A stretch of DNA of 36,193 nt, from positions 1 through 36,193 of IMG/VR virus record IMGVR_UViG_3300042868_004541; one strand, given 5' to 3'. The notes under the pieces are model-generated. The model was not told where the DNA came from, ran no database searches, and worked only from the letters and a program-made list of their open reading frames with translations. How positions within the stretch are numbered: the stretch's first letter is position 1; the number at the start of each line of letters is the position of its first letter. The DNA is from a virus. Position numbers and translations under genes: made by a program. Positions 24,552-31,146 of the stretch are shown here, in pieces.

Positions 24552-25766
24552 TTACAACGGCAATTGCTTCAAGATTTTGTAAAGAACATTTACCACAATT
24601 GAGTTGCCAGCTTGCTTGTATGCTTGAGAGTCAGACACCTTCCAAGTAAATGTATCTGGGAAGTCCATCAGCCTGAAGCATTCTCTTGGTGTGAGTCTGC
24701 GGATTTCTCCTGATTTTAAAGTTCCTTGATTACAAGCGGTATCCAAAGTTTGTGCTACCCCTTTGCCTACTCTACCTCTTCTAGTTTCACTATTTGGTAC
24801 GCTAAAATTTATTGAATCGCCTTCAGTTGCTTCTTCGTAACCTTTGGCTGTAGCTGATTTTACTTGAATGTATCCCATAGCATATCCATGCGTGCCAGCT
24901 GTCATAGTTTGCGAAACACCATCTTCAGAATAAACTGAACTTGCCTGAGTATCTTGATTTACAACTCCAACTTTCAAGGTGTTATCAGTTGCCGCAAGGG
25001 CGGCATTTGCCCTTAAACAAGCAGCAATGTCATTTTCATCTTTTGGTTTCCAATTAAATCCATCTTGCCCTTTTTCCTCAATATGCCTTTTGTTATGCGC
25101 TAAAAATCCTGAAATCATTTTCTCACTCAGAAAATACTTTGAATCCACTTCACTTTCAAGAACATCTTTCAATCGCTTGGTTAAATGCTCTTCTCGTGGG
25201 AATTGAAATTTGTTGTCTGAATCATCTCGTATGCCAATTAAGAACACTCTCTCACGATTCTGTGGAACTCCATGATTCTTCGCATTAAGAACTTGCCAAT
25301 ACAAATGATAAGGCACTGATTCTTCGTAAGGAAATAAAACCGGTAAGCCATTAACTGATTTTCCGCCAAGTAAATTTACCCACTCTTGAAAAGTTCTGCC
25401 ACCATCATCAGAAAGTAAACCTTTGACGTTTTCAAAGATGAAAAACCTTGGCTTGTTTACTTGAATAAACTCGTGTGAATTAAAGAACAAAATGCCTCGT
25501 TTGTCTTCTTTCCCAAGTCGCTTTCCGGCCAAGCTAAACGCTTGACATGGTGGCGATGTCATGTAAACATCAAGTGACTGCTTTGGTATTTCTCGATCAT
25601 ACACATTTGTCGGATAGTAGTCGGGTTCTCCGTAGTTGTGAATGAATGTATCTCTTGCAAACTTATCCATGTCGCAAGCAAAAATCGTTTTGTAGTCAAC
25701 ACCTAATCTAATCAATGCTTGATCAAAAGCGCCAACACCGCTAAAGTCTGAACCAACCCTTACCAT
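24552..25766 (-). CDS. DNA (cytosine-5-)-methyltransferase (404 aa)
   Basis: All main C5-methylase motifs are visible: motif I DFSGVGAF near residue 7, motif IV TSPPCQAFS with catalytic Cys74, motif VI FENVKGL near 112, and motif VIII PQNRERVFLIGI near 168. A target-recognition region of about 150 residues follows, then motif X QAGNSIVVNVL near the C-terminus. It transfers methyl from AdoMet to a cytosine in an unknown target. No restriction enzyme is encoded nearby, so it is an orphan, probably protecting phage DNA from host restriction. The start at 25766 overlaps the preceding stop as ATGGTAA; a start 18 nt upstream is also possible. Confidence 0.93.
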   Translation of the reverse strand: MVRVGSDFSGVGAFDQALIRLGVDYKTIFACDMDKFARDTFIHNYGEPDYYPTNVYDREIPKQSLDVYMTSPPCQAFSLAGKRLGKEDKRGILFFNSHEFIQVNKPRFFIFENVKGLLSDDGGRTFQEWVNLLGGKSVNGLPVLFPYEESVPYHLYWQVLNAKNHGVPQNRERVFLIGIRDDSDNKFQFPREEHLTKRLKDVLESEVDSKYFLSEKMISGFLAHNKRHIEEKGQDGFNWKPKDENDIAACLRANAALAATDNTLKVGVVNQDTQASSVYSEDGVSQTMTAGTHGYAMGYIQVKSATAKGYEEATEGDSINFSVPNSETRRGRVGKGVAQTLDTACNQGTLKSGEIRRLTPRECFRLMDFPDTFTWKVSDSQAYKQAGNSIVVNVLYKILKQLPL

Positions 25767-26257
25767 CTCATCCCATTTTTGCACGCGAGCTTTACGGTCT
25801 CTTGCGCTAGGTAATAAATCTTTTTCGGCAATATCTGCTGTACTGCGTCTTCTACTTGGTTTTTTGCTACGTCTCGAATGTAAACGTCTCTAGCTGCATC
25901 CTTGAGGTTTGCCCATTCATGGCGCATTTGCCTCCAAAACTTATCAGCTATCACGCGAGCTTCAAACATATCTCCCATCCATTCATTGAACTCTAGGCTA
26001 TCAATGTACTTTTGTTTGGCGCGCAGGAAAAATTGTTCTTCAGCTTCGTTTGAGGCTTGTTGCTTTGTGTTTTCGATGTGTTGCTGTTCAATCACCTGGC
26101 GAAGTATTTGCTTTTTCTTGATGTAGTCGCGAATTGGCGTCATGAACTCATCAAGGGTCATTTTTTGGCCGGGAATCTTTTGAACGGTTGTGTAATCAAA
26201 GCATGTTTTTAAATCGTCAATTGATAGAGGATTGTGCATGTTGATTAAAGTTTCCAT
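25760..26257 (-). CDS. Hypothetical helical protein (165 aa)
   Basis: The frame is open from 26518, but that start would overlap the replication initiator by 242 nt. The ATG at 26257 lies 20 nt after the initiator stop and is preferred (METLINMHNPLSIDDLKTCF). The protein is helical with a Gln-rich, charged middle (IEQQHIENTKQQASNEAEEQ) and a YIDSLEFNEWMGDMFEARVI block. Between an initiator and a methylase it might assist replication, for example by recruiting host helicase, but no AAA motif is present and no family is recognised. Confidence 0.68.
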   Translation of the reverse strand: METLINMHNPLSIDDLKTCFDYTTVQKIPGQKMTLDEFMTPIRDYIKKKQILRQVIEQQHIENTKQQASNEAEEQFFLRAKQKYIDSLEFNEWMGDMFEARVIADKFWRQMRHEWANLKDAARDVYIRDVAKNQVEDAVQQILPKKIYYLAQETVKLACKNGMRW

Positions 26258-26276
26258 GATTGAACTTAGCAGTATA

Positions 26277-27269
26277 TCAGTTATCCGATCGCTCTCCAAT
26301 CCGTAGCGTACTTCCAATATTCTCAGGATTAAACTCTGGACTGCTCCAATCGAGTTTCTCAAGTCTTCCGATGAACTCGACAGTATCGAGTTTACCTGTT
26401 GCGTGCTTAAGATAAAATTCCGCGATTTCAACTTGTCTTGAATTGAGGCTTCCGAGCCTTGCCAAATTTCTAACAGCTTTGTGGATGTCAGCGTAACGGC
26501 GTTCTTGTGGTGTTCCATTTTGAGTTGTTATTTGATTGTTATTTGATTGAGTTGATTTTAATTTAAATAAGCCTTTCCAAAGGCTTGATATTGACTGATC
26601 AATAATTTCTTGAGCAAGCTGGCTATTTCCCCCGCAAATTTTATTCAAGGCGTTGATTGCTGTTTGCTCCGTTTCTAATTCCTTGTACTTTTCTTTGTGT
26701 TGAGTGTGTTTATACCTAACCCATTGCGACCATAATTTTTCAGCTAAAATAGGATCGTTGAAATCTTGAAAATTGAGTTTTGGCTCCAATACTAATTCTA
26801 CTTCAGTAGGATTAGTAATATTATTTTCATTATTATCCTTATTATCATTATTCTCATTATTGTCTGTGTCGGAACGCAGTTCTTTTGCAGTCGGCTTGCG
26901 GTTTTTTTGCGGTTTTTTTGCGGTCTGATGCTCTTGGTAATCGCTATATTTTACTATGGTTAAGGTGGTCTTTTTTGAATCAGTAACTTTTTCAATCATT
27001 GATTGACTTTCGAGCAGACTTAGAAAAGTCCTGAGCTTACTTTTTGACCATGAAAATTCAGCCATTAATTTGATTTCTGACGTAATAAACGAGCCTTTTT
27101 TTACATTTATCAATTGGTTGCCTAGCAGAACTTTTGTGTCCGTATGGTTGGCATTCATCAACAAATAAAGCCATGCTTCAAATTTTGAAAAAGCGCGCTT
27201 TTCCTTAAAAAGAAAGTTCTGCATTACCTTCCTGTGTAGACTTATGTAACCTTGATTTTCTTGGCTCAT
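26277..27269 (-). CDS. Replication initiator-like protein with N-terminal winged helix (330 aa)
   Basis: Residues about 5-115 (GYISLHRKVMQNFLF, then AFSKFEAWLYLLMNANH and ITSEIKLMAEFSWSKSKLRT) match the winged-helix N-terminus of phage replication initiator/replisome-organiser proteins. A Lys/Pro then Asn/Asp-rich linker follows (about 115-160), and a helical C-terminal domain (about 170-330) could load host helicase. The start MSQENQG at 27269 is chosen because an earlier frame start lies in a terminator hairpin. The linker DNA contains an 11-bp repeat array and an AT-rich run (26816-26923), as in lambda O, where the origin lies inside the initiator gene. No other replication enzyme is encoded. 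Confidence 0.75.
   Translation of the reverse strand: MSQENQGYISLHRKVMQNFLFKEKRAFSKFEAWLYLLMNANHTDTKVLLGNQLINVKKGSFITSEIKLMAEFSWSKSKLRTFLSLLESQSMIEKVTDSKKTTLTIVKYSDYQEHQTAKKPQKNRKPTAKELRSDTDNNENNDNKDNNENNITNPTEVELVLEPKLNFQDFNDPILAEKLWSQWVRYKHTQHKEKYKELETEQTAINALNKICGGNSQLAQEIIDQSISSLWKGLFKLKSTQSNNNQITTQNGTPQERRYADIHKAVRNLARLGSLNSRQVEIAEFYLKHATGKLDTVEFIGRLEKLDWSSPEFNPENIGSTLRIGERSDN
26816..26923 (-). other. Candidate replication origin: five 11-bp repeats plus AT-rich run
   Basis: On the minus strand five 11-mers lie head to tail at 26923-26869: CCGCAAAAAAA, CCGCAAAAAAA, CCGCAAGCCGA, CTGCAAAAGAA, CTGCGTTCCGA. The shared core is CyGC followed by A-rich bases. The period of 11 is not a multiple of three, so the repeats are read in different frames (AKKP, QKN, RKP and so on), which argues for selection at the DNA level. 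Immediately beside them, 26866-26816 is almost pure A/T on the AAT/GAT pattern, a natural unwinding element. The layout resembles lambda-type origins. Confidence 0.6.
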
Positions 27270-27286
27270 TTCAAATTTATTGGCAA

Positions 27287-27337
27287 CAAAAAAGCCCATT
27301 AGGTTCAGCAGTTGCAGTACTTCCCCCAATGAGCTTT
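27287..27337 (-). terminator. Terminator before the replication initiator gene
   Basis: Arms 27291-27300 and 27328-27337 form a 10-bp stem. The single C/A mismatch on the plus strand becomes a U-G pair in minus-strand RNA, and a six-T run follows in that direction. The loop is long (27 nt). It separates the small early genes from the initiator gene and explains why the initiator should start at 27269. Confidence 0.7.
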
Positions 27338-27393
27338 CAATAATTTCTTAATAACAATATAGCTCTGCAACAGCCATATACATAGCAAATATA

Positions 27394-27504
27394 CTAATCT
27401 ATTTCAATACACGGCTTTGCTAACCTTAAAATTCTGCAAACTTCCCGGTAAGAAATCTTGTGTGCTGGACTCACAATGATCCGCTTAGTAGTTCGTCTAT
27501 ACAT
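27394..27504 (-). CDS. Possible small basic protein (36 aa)
   Basis: MYRRTTKRIIVSPAHKISYR starts with an 8-nt overlap (ATGTATAG) with the preceding stop, a coupling pattern common in this genome. It is strongly basic, perhaps nucleic-acid binding. Size alone leaves room for chance. Confidence 0.5.
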   Translation of the reverse strand: MYRRTTKRIIVSPAHKISYREVCRILRLAKPCIEID

Positions 27505-27769
27505 TGCTTTTCACGATTTCATGGCAAACGCCGTTGTGCACTTCAATCTTGCTTTCACGCTTGTAATTCTCGCAATAGACCTGTGAAAAAGTGGCTACAA
27601 ATGAGTTCTGATTGACGTAAAACGTCTTCGTTCCTTCGCTTTGGCCGTCTTTAAGTTGGTTCTTAATGTGGTCAAGGAAGTCATCTAGATTTTGCTCGCT
27701 AGTGTACTCAATAATGATTGTGGCGCGCTTCATGTTTTTCTTTACTTTCTCTCCGTATTCTACACTCAT
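27497..27769 (-). CDS. Hypothetical protein (90 aa)
   Basis: Starts MSVEYGEKVKKNMKRATIII at 27769, one base after the previous TAA; a TTG three codons earlier is also in frame. A beta strand (ATIIIEYTS) precedes a helix (NLDDFLDHIKNQLK) and further strands, suggesting a small ferredoxin-like alpha/beta fold. Function is unknown. Confidence 0.65.
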   Translation of the reverse strand: MSVEYGEKVKKNMKRATIIIEYTSEQNLDDFLDHIKNQLKDGQSEGTKTFYVNQNSFVATFSQVYCENYKRESKIEVHNGVCHEIVKSNV

Positions 27770-27770
27770 A

Positions 27771-27995
27771 TTATCCAATTACCGGCCTGCGCCAAATTAA
27801 TACTACTGATATTTTGCGCATTTCCTCTGCTGTAAGCTCGTATTCAAAGCCGATGAGGTTGCCGCATGATTTGTACAAAAAATTCACTTTTGGGTTAACT
27901 TTTGCCTGAAATGTGGCGTATTTTTCAATAAATTCAGACCTTATTTTTGAATATTCCTTATTCCATTCTTCGTAATTCACTTTAGGTTGTTGCAT
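27771..27995 (-). CDS. Hypothetical protein (74 aa)
   Basis: MQQPKVNYEEWNKEYSKIRS opens a helical N-terminal half; the second half has ELTAEEMRKISVVLIWRRPV. It overlaps the preceding gene by 14 nt. No membrane segment or motif is recognised. Confidence 0.6.
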   Translation of the reverse strand: MQQPKVNYEEWNKEYSKIRSEFIEKYATFQAKVNPKVNFLYKSCGNLIGFEYELTAEEMRKISVVLIWRRPVIG

Positions 27996-28311
27996 CGTAT
28001 GATATTGGATAAGTTATGGTTCCGAATGAATCTACTTTTAATCTCGGTGAAATTTTTACACCTCTTTGAACTAATTGGTAGCAATTGTAGTCAGCTCCTG
28101 AATAGATGTGCAACTTAATGCCGCGCCACCTTAGCTTGCCTTTTGTAATTTCTCCTTTTATACCTGTTTTTAATAAATATGGCTCAAAATATTCGTCAAT
28201 CTTTTTTGACACCCATTTGGCTTTTCTGATTGCCGCCTGCTCCATTAAATTAAATATTTGAGATTCTGAATATGCCGGAAATTCATTTTTATATGTTGCT
28301 ATTTTTTCCAT
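27982..28311 (-). CDS. Hypothetical protein (109 aa)
   Basis: The ATG at 28311 overlaps the previous stop as TGATG. The first half is helical (ESQIFNLMEQAAIRKAKWVS); the second half is beta-rich and basic (KGKLRWRGIKLHIYSGADYN). No family is recognised. It belongs to the run of tightly packed early genes. Confidence 0.65.
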   Translation of the reverse strand: MEKIATYKNEFPAYSESQIFNLMEQAAIRKAKWVSKKIDEYFEPYLLKTGIKGEITKGKLRWRGIKLHIYSGADYNCYQLVQRGVKISPRLKVDSFGTITYPISYDATT

Positions 28312-28604
28312 CACTTACGTCTTAAAATTAATACTGTTTGTCGTTTCTCACCTGAGTACCTTACGCCTACCACATGGAAAAACAAGCGGTTGTTTTTGGC
28401 GTTATGGCTTTGGGTTATGTAGTGGATTTCGTCAAAATGGTCAAGGCTTAGGCCGTTAATCATATCCATGCGTTCACCTGATAAATACCCGTGCAAAACG
28501 TAGTCTTCTAATTTAAACCAATCGGGCCCATAAGTGAACTGTGCGTCTACAATTCGGTAAGGCTCCAGGCGTTCGGAAATTCGGCGTGTTCTAATGGTAG
28601 ACAT
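28311..28604 (-). CDS. Hypothetical protein (97 aa)
   Basis: MSTIRTRRISERLEPYRIVD begins a basic protein whose end is a run of Arg/Lys beta strands (RYSGEKRQTVLILRRK). It overlaps the 32-codon membrane ORF upstream by 14 nt and the next gene as TGATG. No function is recognised. Confidence 0.65.
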   Translation of the reverse strand: MSTIRTRRISERLEPYRIVDAQFTYGPDWFKLEDYVLHGYLSGERMDMINGLSLDHFDEIHYITQSHNAKNNRLFFHVVGVRYSGEKRQTVLILRRK

Positions 28605-28689
28605 CTGAAAGGATTTTAATGATCATGATTAGGGTCATAAAGGCAATGATGCCTAGTAATAACCTGCGGTCGTTTTCAATGTGTTTCAT
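28591..28689 (-). CDS. Tiny membrane protein (32 aa)
   Basis: MKHIENDRRLLLGIIAFMTL is followed by IMIIKILSDVYH: a short charged head and one membrane helix. It starts 6 nt after the stop of the 52-aa gene and overlaps the next gene. Tight packing and a clean membrane helix favour a real gene. Confidence 0.55.
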   Translation of the reverse strand: MKHIENDRRLLLGIIAFMTLIMIIKILSDVYH

Positions 28690-28694
28690 GGATA

Positions 28695-28853
28695 TTACAC
28701 TTTAAAATAAGTTTCGCATCCCCAAACTTTTTTTTGAAATGCTATTTTTTTGTATTGAATAGAGCTTCTTCTTATAAAGCATTTATAACCTGACTTCTTG
28801 TGCCATTGCGCTTTAAATTTCTTTTTTAGCTTGCGAGGTATTCTATTTTTCAT
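28695..28853 (-). CDS. Small, very basic protein (52 aa)
   Basis: MKNRIPRKLKKKFKAQWHKK and the following residues hold 19 Lys/Arg out of 52, with two Cys (C25, C46) and several aromatic residues. The ATG overlaps the preceding stop as ATGA. Such small basic early proteins can bind nucleic acids or host proteins; the function here is unknown. An inverted repeat TTATAAA-gca-TTTATAA inside it (28772-28788) looks superficially like the operator motif but is coding and differs from it. Confidence 0.6.
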   Translation of the reverse strand: MKNRIPRKLKKKFKAQWHKKSGYKCFIRRSSIQYKKIAFQKKVWGCETYFKV

Positions 28854-29272
28854 GGCTTTAGTGTTAGTTCTTTACCGGTTAGCCCAAAATATAGGTTTTG
28901 AAGTTGGTGGACGTATTCTATATTAACACAAAAATCACCCGTACCTGTTGTTAATATAAGTTTGCCTTGACAAAAACTAAATGGTGTATTTGGTAAGTTA
29001 AATGTACAAGGTAAGTTTAATGGTGCAATAGCAATACTTGTTAGTGCAATACCTACTTTATCAAACCCAAACTTCAACAACCATTCTTCTGTTAGTGGGA
29101 TTGGTTTTAGGTTTGAAATATTAACATTGTGATGTTTTACATGACAGTTTAATGGGCGTGTTGACACGCATTCAAATTCAAGTACTGAAATAATTTGATT
29201 GATTCCATTCTCAAATTCATACTCAGATTCCTTATAAATAAAATTCCCAATTCTCAATTCTCTTGCTTTCAT
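28850..29272 (-). CDS. Hypothetical phage protein (140 aa)
   Basis: The pattern MKARELRIGNFIYK..., PIPLTEEWLLKFGFDKVG and the C-terminal YVHQLQNLYFGLTGKEL are those of a widespread uncharacterised protein of Bacteroidota phages and prophages. The fold appears beta-rich. It is coupled on both sides by ATGA overlaps. The family adds to the host assignment, but its function is not known. Confidence 0.78.
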   Translation of the reverse strand: MKARELRIGNFIYKESEYEFENGINQIISVLEFECVSTRPLNCHVKHHNVNISNLKPIPLTEEWLLKFGFDKVGIALTSIAIAPLNLPCTFNLPNTPFSFCQGKLILTTGTGDFCVNIEYVHQLQNLYFGLTGKELTLKP

Positions 29273-29490
29273 TGTCCATTGAATTTGCGGTTATAAACTC
29301 CTTCGGCGTACTTTACCCAATCTCCCTTGAGCTCGTAGCTTACTTCTTGATAGGTTTGGTAATCAATCGTGTTTGCGTCGATTACAGGCGGTTTATTGGT
29401 TCGGCATAGGTAAATGAGTACCACCGCGCCAATTAATGCAACTGCGAGGCCTCCAATAAAGTCAGGGTCTTGTTTGATTAGTTTTAGCAT
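29269..29490 (-). CDS. Small membrane protein (73 aa)
   Basis: One membrane helix near residues 11-30 (IGGLAVALIGAVVLIYLC) is followed by a soluble tail of about 40 residues rich in Tyr/Asp (IDYQTYQEVSYELKGDW). It overlaps the preceding 33-aa membrane gene by 7 nt. Function is unknown. Confidence 0.65.
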   Translation of the reverse strand: MLKLIKQDPDFIGGLAVALIGAVVLIYLCRTNKPPVIDANTIDYQTYQEVSYELKGDWVKYAEGVYNRKFNGQ

Positions 29491-29585
29491 AGCTGATAAA
29501 TTAAATTGATGAGTAAAAAGATGAATATTGCAATAGCCGCGTAAAATGTGGCTTTGTAGGCTTGGATTAGTTTGCGCTCGTTCAT
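29484..29585 (-). CDS. Tiny membrane protein (33 aa)
   Basis: MNERKLIQAYKATFYAAIAI and the following FIFLLINLIYQLC form a short charged head and a single membrane helix. The start overlaps the stop of the 91-aa gene as ATGA and its end overlaps the next start by 7 nt. Double coupling supports translation. Confidence 0.6.
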   Translation of the reverse strand: MNERKLIQAYKATFYAAIAIFIFLLINLIYQLC

Positions 29586-29857
29586 AGCTTACCTATTACT
29601 TGTTTTAGGTTTTCTTGGTATTGACTACGCTGGCGGTTCCAATCGCTTATTTCCTCGGTCATGCGCTCGCGGTAAATTTTAGGCAAGTGATTGAGTTTGT
29701 ATAGCTCATGGTCACAGATTTCAATCTGTCTGATTAGGTAAGAAGCCGAGTCAATTAACGGCTTGAGCTTGTTGATGTCCAAATCTTGTTGATCGTTTCC
29801 AAGTGCTGAAACTTGGCGGATTTCATCCCAAAAAAAGTTGGCGTTTAGTTGTTGCAT
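29582..29857 (-). CDS. Hypothetical helical protein (91 aa)
   Basis: The start MQQLNANFFWDEIRQVSALG at 29857 is preferred over a frame start at 29941, which would lie inside the preceding 46-aa gene. The protein is helical and charged throughout with no membrane segment. Its leader TTAACCCCTAAAACCAACACA closely resembles the leader of the 72-aa gene at 22222. Function is unknown. Confidence 0.65.
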   Translation of the reverse strand: MQQLNANFFWDEIRQVSALGNDQQDLDINKLKPLIDSASYLIRQIEICDHELYKLNHLPKIYRERMTEEISDWNRQRSQYQENLKQVIGKL

Positions 29858-29874
29858 TGTGTTGGTTTTAGGGG

Positions 29875-30015
29875 TTAAATATTTCTTTCTTTGATGTATC
29901 GCTGCATAGCTTGTGTATTGCTTGCAAATGATTTGATACATTTCTCAATTTGCTTTTGCGTACCTGATTGGCCGTTATAAATGCAAATCTTTTTAGCTAG
30001 ATTTTGAATATTCAT
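29875..30015 (-). CDS. First early gene, small protein (46 aa)
   Basis: MNIQNLAKKICIYNGQSGTQ starts 29 nt downstream of the promoter/operator at 30044-30074, so it should be the first gene expressed from it. Basic, helical, with two Cys (C11, C26). First genes of phage early operons often target host functions, but nothing here proves that. Confidence 0.6.
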   Translation of the reverse strand: MNIQNLAKKICIYNGQSGTQKQIEKCIKSFASNTQAMQRYIKERNI

Positions 30016-30043
30016 TGTGTTGTTGTTAAGAGGTTTACGAGTG

Positions 30044-30074
30044 CTAAATTACTATAAATATTTATAGTTGCAAA
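30044..30074 (-). promoter_or_regulatory. Early promoter with palindromic operator in its spacer (repeat copy 3)
   Basis: On the minus strand TTTG (30074-30071) and TAATTTAG (30051-30044, one mismatch to TAnnTTTG) are separated by exactly 19 nt, the normal Bacteroidota spacing. The spacer is filled by the perfect 16-bp palindrome CTATAAATATTTATAG (30067-30052), part of the shared motif AACTATAAATAnTTATA. A dimeric repressor bound there would block polymerase directly. The first early gene starts 29 nt downstream. Confidence 0.7.
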
Positions 30075-30134
30075 TATTTTATGAAAAAAAGTGAAAATAT
30101 TTTTTGCGGTGCCAATTATTTGACTTGTACCAAA

Positions 30135-30165
30135 GCAAAAAAGGCACTCAAAAATGAATGCCTTT
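30135..30165 (-). terminator. Terminator at end of the lysis/tail-fibre transcript
   Basis: Arms 30140-30150 and 30155-30165 form an 11-bp stem in minus-strand RNA (the one plus-strand C/A mismatch becomes U-G), with a 4-nt loop followed by six T. It insulates the early promoter at 30044-30074 from late transcription. Confidence 0.88.
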
Positions 30166-30191
30166 CCTGCTAAAACCAAGTGAGTGATGTC

Positions 30192-30227
30192 CCTGCGCGC
30201 CGATGCTGTTACCTACCATTGCGCAGG
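30192..30227 (-). ncRNA. GC-rich hairpin after the phosphoesterase gene
   Basis: CCTGCGC (30192-30198) pairs with GCGCAGG (30221-30227), a perfect 7-bp stem with a 22-nt loop. It lies 27 nt after the phosphoesterase stop and upstream of the terminator at 30135-30165. The pair of hairpins may stabilise the 3' end of the late mRNA or belong to a small RNA of about 90-110 nt. Confidence 0.5.
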
Positions 30228-30253
30228 AAACCATACACAACAACGGGGTGAAG

Positions 30254-31135
30254 TTACAAATTTCCGGGGAACTTCATAGAATCAATGTGTTTTGTAAACG
30301 TAGATTTTTTGCCTTTCTGGCTTCTGACGTTCTCTAAAGTGATAATTCGGCCGCCAATTGGTTTAGGTGGCGCACCTCTTTCAATGTGCCAACCGCCTGA
30401 TCCATCGCCATATTCCTCTTTATACGTTCCGCAAATCATTAAGTGAATAGGTCTAAGGATTTGTTGATAGCTTCCTGAAACTGATGCCAAGGTGTCTCTT
30501 ACTACCTCAGTTGCTTTATTCTCGTGAATGTGTCCGGTAAGTAAAATATCGAAGTTTTCGTAAAACTGCAAGGCTCTAGATAGGTTTATCTCTCCACGGG
30601 TTACCACGCCGCCACCGCCTGAGCCATGAAAGTATTTTATCTTGACAAACACAGACGTGTGAGTGCCTAGCTTTATAATTACCCAACCGCCATAGCCTCC
30701 GATTTGAAGCTCAGCACCTGTTTTGTAATTGAATAGATCCACAAAGCGGCGTAATACATCTGTTTCTTGGTATTTGATTATACTAGTTTCGTGATTACCA
30801 TATCCAACCAATAGCATGATTTTAGCGTAAGGAGCAAAGAACTCAACTGCCGTTTCGACAATTGAATCTAAATACCTCGCATTGTTGTGTTCTGGCCTAA
30901 TGTCATCTTTGCTACTTCTGCGGTCTCCACGGCCTTGCATAAGGCAAAAGAAGTCACCAGGGAAAATGATGTAAATCTCGTTTTTAAGGCAGTAATCTAG
31001 GTGTTTCTTGAGTAGTTCCCAATCGCATTTTGGGTTATCCCAATGCAAATCGGACATAGCGGCAATCTTCACTTTTTTAGTGTTGAACTCAAAGAAATGA
31101 ACATTTTTAGAATAGCGTTTGAATGAGGTCAACAT
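30254..31135 (-). CDS. Calcineurin-like metallophosphoesterase (293 aa)
   Basis: All core motifs are present: DLH (D29, H31), GD (D61), GNHE (113-116), a later His in YFHGSGGGG, and GHIH near residue 199. These bind two metal ions and hydrolyse phosphate esters, in nucleic acid or nucleotides. The Gly-rich GSGGGG segment and a 60-residue C-terminal extension are not typical of SbcD. It is the last gene of the late lysis block, ahead of a terminator. It could be a DNA nuclease partner of the SMC-like protein, a nucleotidase, or an RNA-modifying phosphatase. Confidence 0.87.
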   Translation of the reverse strand: MLTSFKRYSKNVHFFEFNTKKVKIAAMSDLHWDNPKCDWELLKKHLDYCLKNEIYIIFPGDFFCLMQGRGDRRSSKDDIRPEHNNARYLDSIVETAVEFFAPYAKIMLLVGYGNHETSIIKYQETDVLRRFVDLFNYKTGAELQIGGYGGWVIIKLGTHTSVFVKIKYFHGSGGGGVVTRGEINLSRALQFYENFDILLTGHIHENKATEVVRDTLASVSGSYQQILRPIHLMICGTYKEEYGDGSGGWHIERGAPPKPIGGRIITLENVRSQKGKKSTFTKHIDSMKFPGNL

Positions 31136-31146
31136 AGGTGAAGTGT

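Noticed and set aside
28772-28788. TTATAAA-gca-TTTATAA as a fourth operator copy
   Set aside because: Lies inside a coding sequence, has a different core and spacing, and no promoter element or gene start follows.
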